Shown here piece after piece: positions 8,601 to 12,552 of a DNA stretch of 12,552 nt. The notes below the pieces were generated by a model. That model made no database searches. It saw only the letters and a program-made list of their open reading frames with translations, and was not told the origin of the DNA. The translations under genes and the position numbers were made by a program. Source of the DNA: Oscillospiraceae bacterium (GTDB lineage Bacteria; Bacillota_A; Clostridia; Oscillospirales; Ruminococcaceae); the NCBI GenBank assembly GCA_017440445.1, contig JAFSHE010000327.1, positions 1 through 12,552 of the forward strand, in the 5' to 3' direction. How positions within the stretch are numbered: position 1 is the stretch's first letter; each line of letters starts with the position of its first letter.

Positions 8601-9860
8601 ACGAAAAAACACTACTTTACCAAGGGTGCGGCGCTTCTGATGACATTCGCTGTATTATCATCAACTGCGGCAGCAGAAAGCTATGGCTTCAGGACGAAAA
8701 AGGCACTTACGCTCCCCGCACTTGCACCGTATGATAACAAATACACAAATATCCAGTGGAATACAGAGCCAAGCGAGAGCATAGGCGTCCCTGTTGTCTA
8801 TGAGGAAAGCGTACTTGTCCCATCGGGTGACACGCTGCTAAGGCTCAACGAAGCAGACGGCACCAAAATGGCTGAGATAAAGCTTCCGCAGAAAGCGAAC
8901 ACGGTCTACTCAGGCATTATGGCGGGAAATACGCTTATCCAGCCGCTTGAAAAGGGCATATGCACTGTGGATTTCACCACAGGCGAGATTACTTCATACA
9001 AAGAGCTTGACGGTGCGATCGACAGCGACTGCGCAGTTATAGAACAGCTTGCGTACTTCTCTGTAAAATCAAACGGTAGCGAAACGATGATCTGCGCAGA
9101 CCTTTCAGACGGTCTTTCCACAGTATGGGAACACACAGCAAAAGCGGATATCACCTCCCCTGCCTTACAGGGGGAGCATGTGATATTCGGCGCAGGTAGT
9201 ACACTCGTGACCCATCACTTCAAGGATGAATCTTTTTGTGAGATACCTGTTGACAACGAAATAATCAGTGCGCCGTTTGCTTCACAATATGCCGTATTCT
9301 TCACGGACAATGCAGGAAATGCCTGCAAGCTTCGTCTTAACACCGATGGAAGCATGGAGGAGGATACTTTCGTAAAATGCGCCGTAGGTGCCTCACCCTC
9401 TGCACCTGTTGCGTGGAACAGCAAGCTTTATGTAGCCTCTGAAACAGGATTTCATATTCTTGACAGCATTAATATGGAGATATCTTACACTCTCGAAAGC
9501 TTTAAGGACGGCTCCGATCCGTTTATCTGCTACGGTAACGGAACAAGAGTTTACTCCGTAGGCGAAAACGAGGGGCGCTACGAACTTCACAGTATCTTTG
9601 ACGAGGGCGAGGACAATCCCCCCACAGATAAGATACTGGCGATAATGGAGAACTACGAAAACGGCAGATCTGCTGTTTCATCGGGTGGAACTCTGTATTT
9701 CCGTGATGGAATAGGCAGGATATACGCACTCACACGGGTTGAATATGATATAGTCAGCATCGTTATCAAGCTGCTGATAATGCTGGCGCTTATAGCAGGT
9801 GTTTTTATATGGATAAGAATGATCGGCAAGCGCCGTGCCGCTAACAATCCGAGGTACTGA
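8601..9860 (+). CDS. Secreted, membrane-anchored PQQ-like beta-propeller protein
   Basis: The specific function is not recognised. Starting at the ACG codon (419 aa), the protein begins with a textbook signal peptide: n-region KKHYFTK, hydrophobic core GAALLMTFAVLSS, and a likely signal-peptidase site after the alanines near residue 25. The body has about seven blade-like repeats of quinoprotein (PQQ/WD-like) type, with strand endings such as LLRLNEADG, ICTVDFTTGE and FHILDSINMEIS. The C-terminus has one transmembrane segment (about residues 384-406, IVIKLLIMLALIAGVFIWI) followed by a basic tail, GKRRAANNPRY. So the propeller should sit outside the cell, anchored by its C-terminus with the tail inside. 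It lies 18 nt after addA and 1 nt before the asparaginase start, so it shares their transcript. An in-frame stop at 8589 rules out a further upstream start. The only ordinary start, ATG 8640, would remove the basic n-region and half the core. It may be a scaffold or envelope protein. Confidence 0.75.
   Translation, partial: TKKHYFTKGAALLMTFAVLSSTAAAESYGFRTKKALTLPALAPYDNKYTNIQWNTEPSESIGVPVVYEESVLVPSGDTLLRLNEADGTKMAEIKLPQKANTVYSGIMAGNTLIQPLEKGICTVDFTTGEITSYKELDGAIDSDCAVIEQLAYFSVKSNGSETMICADLSDGLSTVWEHTAKADITSPALQGEHVIFGAGSTLVTHHFKDESFCEIPVDNEIISAPFASQYAVFFTDNAGNACKLRLNTDGSMEEDTFVKCAVGASPSAPVAWNSKLYVASETGFHILDSINMEISYTLESFKDGSDPFICYGNGTRVYSVGENEGRYELHSIFDEGEDNPPTDKILAIMENYENGRSAVSSGGTLYFRDGIGRIYALTRVEYDIVSIVIKLLIMLALIAGVFIWIRMIGKRRAANNPRY
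9851..9855 (+). promoter_or_regulatory. Ribosome binding site of the asparaginase gene
   Basis: GAGGT lies 6 nt before the ATG at 9862, within the last codons of the upstream gene. It supports ATG 9862 over the in-frame GTG at 9835, which would add nine unconserved residues. Confidence 0.75.
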
Positions 9861-9861
9861 T

Positions 9862-10833
9862 ATGAAAAAGATACTTTTTATCGCAACAGGCGGCACTATT
9901 GCCTGCGCACAAACTGAAAAAGGGCTTTCTCCTGAGGCGGCTGCAGACGAACTTCTTGCTCAGCTACCCAATCTCAGTAACGTATGTGATGTCAGTGCAA
10001 TACAGCTTTTTAATCTTGACAGCACTAATATGTCCCCTCGTGAATGGACAGAACTTGCACTCTGTATCCAACGGAATTACAGCGACTATGACGGATTTGT
10101 AGTATCCCACGGTACAGACACTCTAGCCTATGGTGCGGCGGCGCTGTGCTGTCTTATCCAGAACAGTGGGAAACCAATAATCTTGACAGGCTCGCAGCTG
10201 CCGATGGGTGCGGAAAACTCTGATGCACCACGCAATCTCTATGACGCATTTCTTGCCGCGTGCAGCAACCTATGCGGAGTTGCCGTGGTATTCTGCGGAA
10301 GAATAATCGATGGAAAATGCGCAAAGAAAATTCACACCCGCAGCTTTGATGCATTCCACAGCATGGGCGCAGAGGATATAGGCTATATATCCGTCAAAAA
10401 AGTTACACTCCATAAAGAATTTGATCCCGATACAGCGCCTGTGTTTTTCAACAGAATGGACACCGCTGTATCGCTGATAAAGCTTATCCCTGCTCTTAAT
10501 ACAACTATACTTGACTTCGTAGCCGAGCATAGCAGAGTCCTTATAATAGAGGGATTCGGCACAGGCGGTTTCCCTGACTATGGAAACAGATCATTTGAGC
10601 TGAAGATAGCCGAGCTTGTCATGAACGGCGTTATGATCATAATGCATACTCAGGTGCTTGAGGGCGGCTGTGATATGTCGCTGTACGAGGTCGGCCGTGA
10701 TGTCTGCAAGCGATACGGAATAATCGAAGCTAAGGGAATGACCACTGAGATGGCATCGATGAAATCCATGTGGGCTCTTTCGTACTCCTACGGCAGAGAG
10801 GACTTCAAGGAGCTGTTTCTTAGGAATATATAA
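9862..10833 (+). CDS. ansA: L-asparaginase, cytoplasmic type
   Basis: This enzyme hydrolyses L-asparagine to L-aspartate and ammonia. The start at ATG 9862 gives 323 aa beginning MKKILFIATGGTIA, as is usual for the family; there is no signal peptide, so it should act in the cytoplasm. The first catalytic threonine is Thr12 in TGGTI. Substrate-binding Asp53-Ser54 lies in LDSTNM, and the second catalytic group is Thr85-Asp86 in SHGTDTLAYG. ILTGSQLPMG (107-116) is also typical, and Lys155 in GKCAKK probably is the catalytic lysine. The C-terminal half carries FGTGGFP and TQVLEGGCD, as in type I asparaginases. It starts 1 nt after the beta-propeller stop, so it is probably translationally coupled. 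No link to DNA repair is expected; the shared transcript may be accidental. Glutaminase side activity cannot be judged. The symbol follows the type I family. Confidence 0.92.
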   Translation: MKKILFIATGGTIACAQTEKGLSPEAAADELLAQLPNLSNVCDVSAIQLFNLDSTNMSPREWTELALCIQRNYSDYDGFVVSHGTDTLAYGAAALCCLIQNSGKPIILTGSQLPMGAENSDAPRNLYDAFLAACSNLCGVAVVFCGRIIDGKCAKKIHTRSFDAFHSMGAEDIGYISVKKVTLHKEFDPDTAPVFFNRMDTAVSLIKLIPALNTTILDFVAEHSRVLIIEGFGTGGFPDYGNRSFELKIAELVMNGVMIIMHTQVLEGGCDMSLYEVGRDVCKRYGIIEAKGMTTEMASMKSMWALSYSYGREDFKELFLRNI

Positions 10834-10852
10834 TCGTATAAGCCAAGCAAAG

Positions 10853-10881
10853 TTGCATTATATGCTATATAGGCATATCAT
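10853..10881 (+). promoter_or_regulatory. Possible sigma-A promoter for araD
   Basis: TTGCAT (10853-10858), 17 nt, then TATCAT (10876-10881). The -10 box matches 5 of 6 consensus bases but the -35 only 3 of 6, with optimal spacing. Its place upstream of a new functional group is reasonable. In AT-rich DNA such matches arise by chance, so this is tentative. Confidence 0.35.
10860..10878. repeat. Inverted repeat, possible operator
   Basis: ATATGC (10860-10865) and GCATAT (10873-10878) form perfect 6-bp arms around a 7-nt AT spacer. The element sits in the spacer and edge of the -10 box of the putative promoter, where a repressor would block it. It does not look like an AraR or cre site that I recognise. 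Confidence 0.35.
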
Positions 10882-10969
10882 AAAGACGAAAGACATGTAA
10901 AATACTTTATCCAAGCAAGAAAATCTTATTATTTACACACAATAAATCTGACTGCCACAGGAGGAAATC

Positions 10970-11665
10970 ATGTTAGAAGAACTAAAAAAAGCCGTTTATG
11001 AAGCAAATATGCTTCTGCCTAAGCACAAGCTCATCACCTTTACATGGGGCAACGTTTCCGGTATTGACCGTGAAAAGGGACTTGTAGTAATCAAGCCCTC
11101 TGGAGTAGAATACGACTCCATGACACCATGGGATATGGTCGTTGTTGACCTTAATACAGGAGAACGTGTAGAGGGCGAGCTTAACCCAAGCTCCGATACA
11201 CCTACTCATCTTGTATTGTATCGCAGCTTCCCGAATATCGGAGGAGTTGTCCACACGCACAGCAGATGGGCTACAATGTATTCACAGGCCGGAATGGGTA
11301 TTCCCCCTCTCGGAACTACTCATGCTGACTACTTCTACGGTGAGATACCCTGCACACGCAAGATGACTCCCGAGGAGATAGCAGGCGAATACGAGCATGA
11401 AACAGGTAACGTTATCGTTGAAGCTTTCAGTGGCAAGCAACCTGATGATATTCCCGCTGTACTGGTGCATAGTCATGGCCCGTTCACATGGGGAACTGAC
11501 CCGCACAATGCTGTTCACAATGCAGTCGTACTGGAGGAGCTTGCTTTCATGGCATGGCACAACCAGATGATGAACCCTGTTATCACACCCATGCAGCAGG
11601 AGCTGATGGATAAGCACTACCTCAGAAAGCATGGCGAGAATGCATACTACGGACAGAATAAATAA
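10970..11665 (+). CDS. araD: L-ribulose-5-phosphate 4-epimerase
   Basis: This enzyme converts L-ribulose 5-phosphate to D-xylulose 5-phosphate, the last specific step of L-arabinose use before the pentose phosphate pathway. At 231 aa it matches the E. coli enzyme length, and the class II aldolase/epimerase motifs align closely: GNVSGID (27-33), KPSGV with Ser44, NPSSDTPTH with Ser74-Ser75-Asp76, zinc ligands His95 and His97 in VHTHS, and a third histidine, probably His169, in [11 protein letters not shown]. Catalytic Asp120 lies in THADYFYGE and the C-terminal tyrosine is probably Tyr227 in AYYGQ. The ribosome site is strong. It is followed 11 nt later by an aldose epimerase gene, consistent with a sugar operon. 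No araA, araB or transporter is visible. Paralogues of the ascorbate pathway (UlaF, SgbE) are very similar, so arabinose is the best guess but not certain. Confidence 0.92.
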   Translation: MLEELKKAVYEANMLLPKHKLITFTWGNVSGIDREKGLVVIKPSGVEYDSMTPWDMVVVDLNTGERVEGELNPSSDTPTHLVLYRSFPNIGGVVHTHSRWATMYSQAGMGIPPLGTTHADYFYGEIPCTRKMTPEEIAGEYEHETGNVIVEAFSGKQPDDIPAVLVHSHGPFTWGTDPHNAVHNAVVLEELAFMAWHNQMMNPVITPMQQELMDKHYLRKHGENAYYGQNK

Positions 11666-11670
11666 GGAGA
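11664..11670 (+). promoter_or_regulatory. Ribosome binding site of the aldose epimerase gene
   Basis: AAGGAGA lies 6 nt before the ATG at 11677 and overlaps the last two bases of the araD stop codon, which ties the two genes into one transcript. Confidence 0.75.
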
Positions 11671-11676
11671 AATAAT

Positions 11677-12546
11677 ATGGATATCACACTCAAAAACGGA
11701 GAAGTCAGTGCAAAGGTCATTTCAAAGGGAGCAGAGCTTAAATCTCTCTGTGTAAACGGCAGAGAGCTTATGTGGAGAGCTGATCCGACGTTCTGGGGAA
11801 AGACCTCTCCCCTGCTTTTCCCTATGATAGGCACGCTTAAAGACGGAAAAACTCTCATTAACGGTGATGAATACAGGATAACAAAGCATGGCTTTGCCCG
11901 TGATATGGAACTTACCCCCGAGGATATCAGCCCAAACAGCGTTATGTTCTCTCTTGAACAGAATGATACAACAAAAGCTATGTTCCCCTTTACTTTCCGC
12001 TTTACTGTGCGCTATACTCTGAAAGCTGACGGAATTACCGTTACATACAGAGTACGCAACAACTCCGAGGACGATATGCCTTTCTGCATAGGCGCACATC
12101 CCGCATTTGCATGTGACGGTGATATGACAGACTATCGTCTGGAATTCCCCAAACTGGAAACAGCCGCTGTACCGAACTACAACCTCGAAACAGGACTTCA
12201 CGAGGAGAACAATCGCCGTTCGCTTATGAACGAGGAAACAGAGCTTTCCCTCTCCCACGAGATGTTCTACGAGGATGTCTGCTACTTTGACAAGATTCGT
12301 TCACGCTCCGTTTATCTCCTTGACAAGGAGAACAATGGCGTCAGGGTAGATTTCCCTGATTTCACCAGCCTTGGCGTATGGCAGGCGAAAGACGCACCTT
12401 TCCTCTGTATCGAACCATGGTGCGGCTCGGCAGACTTCGATGACTGCACAGGCGTTTTTGCTGAAAAGCGTGGTATAGAGATCCTTAAGCCCCATGAGGA
12501 AAAAGCGTTTACCTACTCTATTACAGCAATCAACAGAAAGAAATAA
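11677..12546 (+). CDS. Aldose 1-epimerase family protein (LacX/GalM-like)
   Basis: Proteins of this family interconvert the alpha and beta anomers of free aldoses (mutarotation) or, in some branches, of hexose 6-phosphates. The 289-aa length fits the shorter LacX-like branch. It begins with the usual strand pattern (GAELKSL, ELMWRADPTFW, PLLFPMIG at 45-52). Residues likely to form the active site are His71 in KHGFARD, His141 in IGAHPAF and Glu246 in CIEPWCG, the pair His141 and Glu246 being the probable acid and base. There is no signal peptide, so it should act in the cytoplasm. It follows araD by 11 nt, suggesting a helper for sugars such as L-arabinose entering the same pathway; this is inferred from context only. 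The exact substrate cannot be read from sequence. The stop lies 6 nt before the window edge and further operon genes may follow. Confidence 0.9.
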   Translation: MDITLKNGEVSAKVISKGAELKSLCVNGRELMWRADPTFWGKTSPLLFPMIGTLKDGKTLINGDEYRITKHGFARDMELTPEDISPNSVMFSLEQNDTTKAMFPFTFRFTVRYTLKADGITVTYRVRNNSEDDMPFCIGAHPAFACDGDMTDYRLEFPKLETAAVPNYNLETGLHEENNRRSLMNEETELSLSHEMFYEDVCYFDKIRSRSVYLLDKENNGVRVDFPDFTSLGVWQAKDAPFLCIEPWCGSADFDDCTGVFAEKRGIEILKPHEEKAFTYSITAINRKK

Positions 12547-12552
12547 AAAGAA

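Larger units (their letters stand above)
10843..10918 (+). repeat. Direct repeat pair CCAAGCAA
   Basis: CCAAGCAA occurs at 10843-10850 and again at 10911-10918, 60 nt apart, flanking the possible promoter. Eight bases is short and may be chance; a paired regulator site is the alternative. Confidence 0.25.
10834..10969 (+). other. AT-rich intergenic region separating two operons
   Basis: This is 136 nt without a gene, the only real gap in the window. It contains a possible promoter (10853-10881), a small inverted repeat (10860-10878), a direct repeat of CCAAGCAA, and the araD ribosome site AGGAGG (10959-10964, 5 nt before the ATG). I see no GC-rich hairpin with a T-run, so no intrinsic terminator for the upstream operon can be supported, and read-through into araD is possible. 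Confidence 0.7.

Noticed and set aside
9835..9861. GTG at 9835 as the asparaginase start
   Set aside because: It would add nine unconserved residues and overlap the upstream gene by 26 nt. ATG 9862 has a ribosome site 6 nt before it and gives the family-typical N-terminus MKKILFIATGGTI.
10911..10937. Possible terminator hairpin AAGA-AAA-TCTT followed by AT-rich sequence
   Set aside because: The stem is only 4 bp and AT-rich, there is no clean T-run, and it lies too far from the asparaginase stop to be convincing.
11722..12258. 178-residue open frame on the minus strand opposite the aldose epimerase gene
   Set aside because: It lies wholly inside a well-supported gene, and its product is cysteine- and histidine-rich with no recognisable motif. 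It is a shadow of the + strand codon pattern.

Overview
This window looks ordinary and chromosomal, from a clostridial member of the Bacillota, most likely a gut or rumen Ruminococcus-like organism (Oscillospiraceae). The evidence is the AddAB-type (not RecBCD-type) recombinational nuclease, strong AGGAGG-like ribosome sites, tightly packed co-directional genes and moderate base composition. The taxonomic call is inference from gene style and was not confirmed by a search. All eight genes lie on the + strand. I see no RNA genes, mobile elements or CRISPR arrays.

Region 1 (1-10833) is a five-gene block packed like one operon. It starts with the 3' part of a gene that joins a HAD (Cof-type) phosphatase half to a nuclease-like domain and a winged helix. 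Next come addB and addA, the two subunits of the ATP-dependent double-strand-break resection enzyme. They are followed by a secreted, membrane-anchored PQQ-like beta-propeller protein and a cytoplasmic L-asparaginase. Adjacent genes overlap by 4 and 14 nt or are separated by 18 and 1 nt, so translational coupling is likely.

Region 2 (10834-10969) is the only real intergenic space. It is AT-rich, has no convincing terminator, and holds a possible sigma-A promoter with a small inverted repeat in its spacer.

Region 3 (10970-12546) holds araD (L-ribulose-5-phosphate 4-epimerase) and a LacX/GalM-like aldose 1-epimerase. This looks like part of a pentose-use operon that probably continues past the window.

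Points of interest: the beta-propeller gene has no normal start codon where its signal peptide and ribosome site require one (ACG instead of ATG); the HAD/nuclease-like/winged-helix fusion sits directly upstream of addBA; AddB has lost its Walker A motif; AddB has a polar insert inside its nuclease domain; and AddA has a long arginine-rich stretch between helicase motifs III and IV. I found no clear new multi-gene system. The best candidate for undescribed biology is the fusion protein coupled to AddAB.
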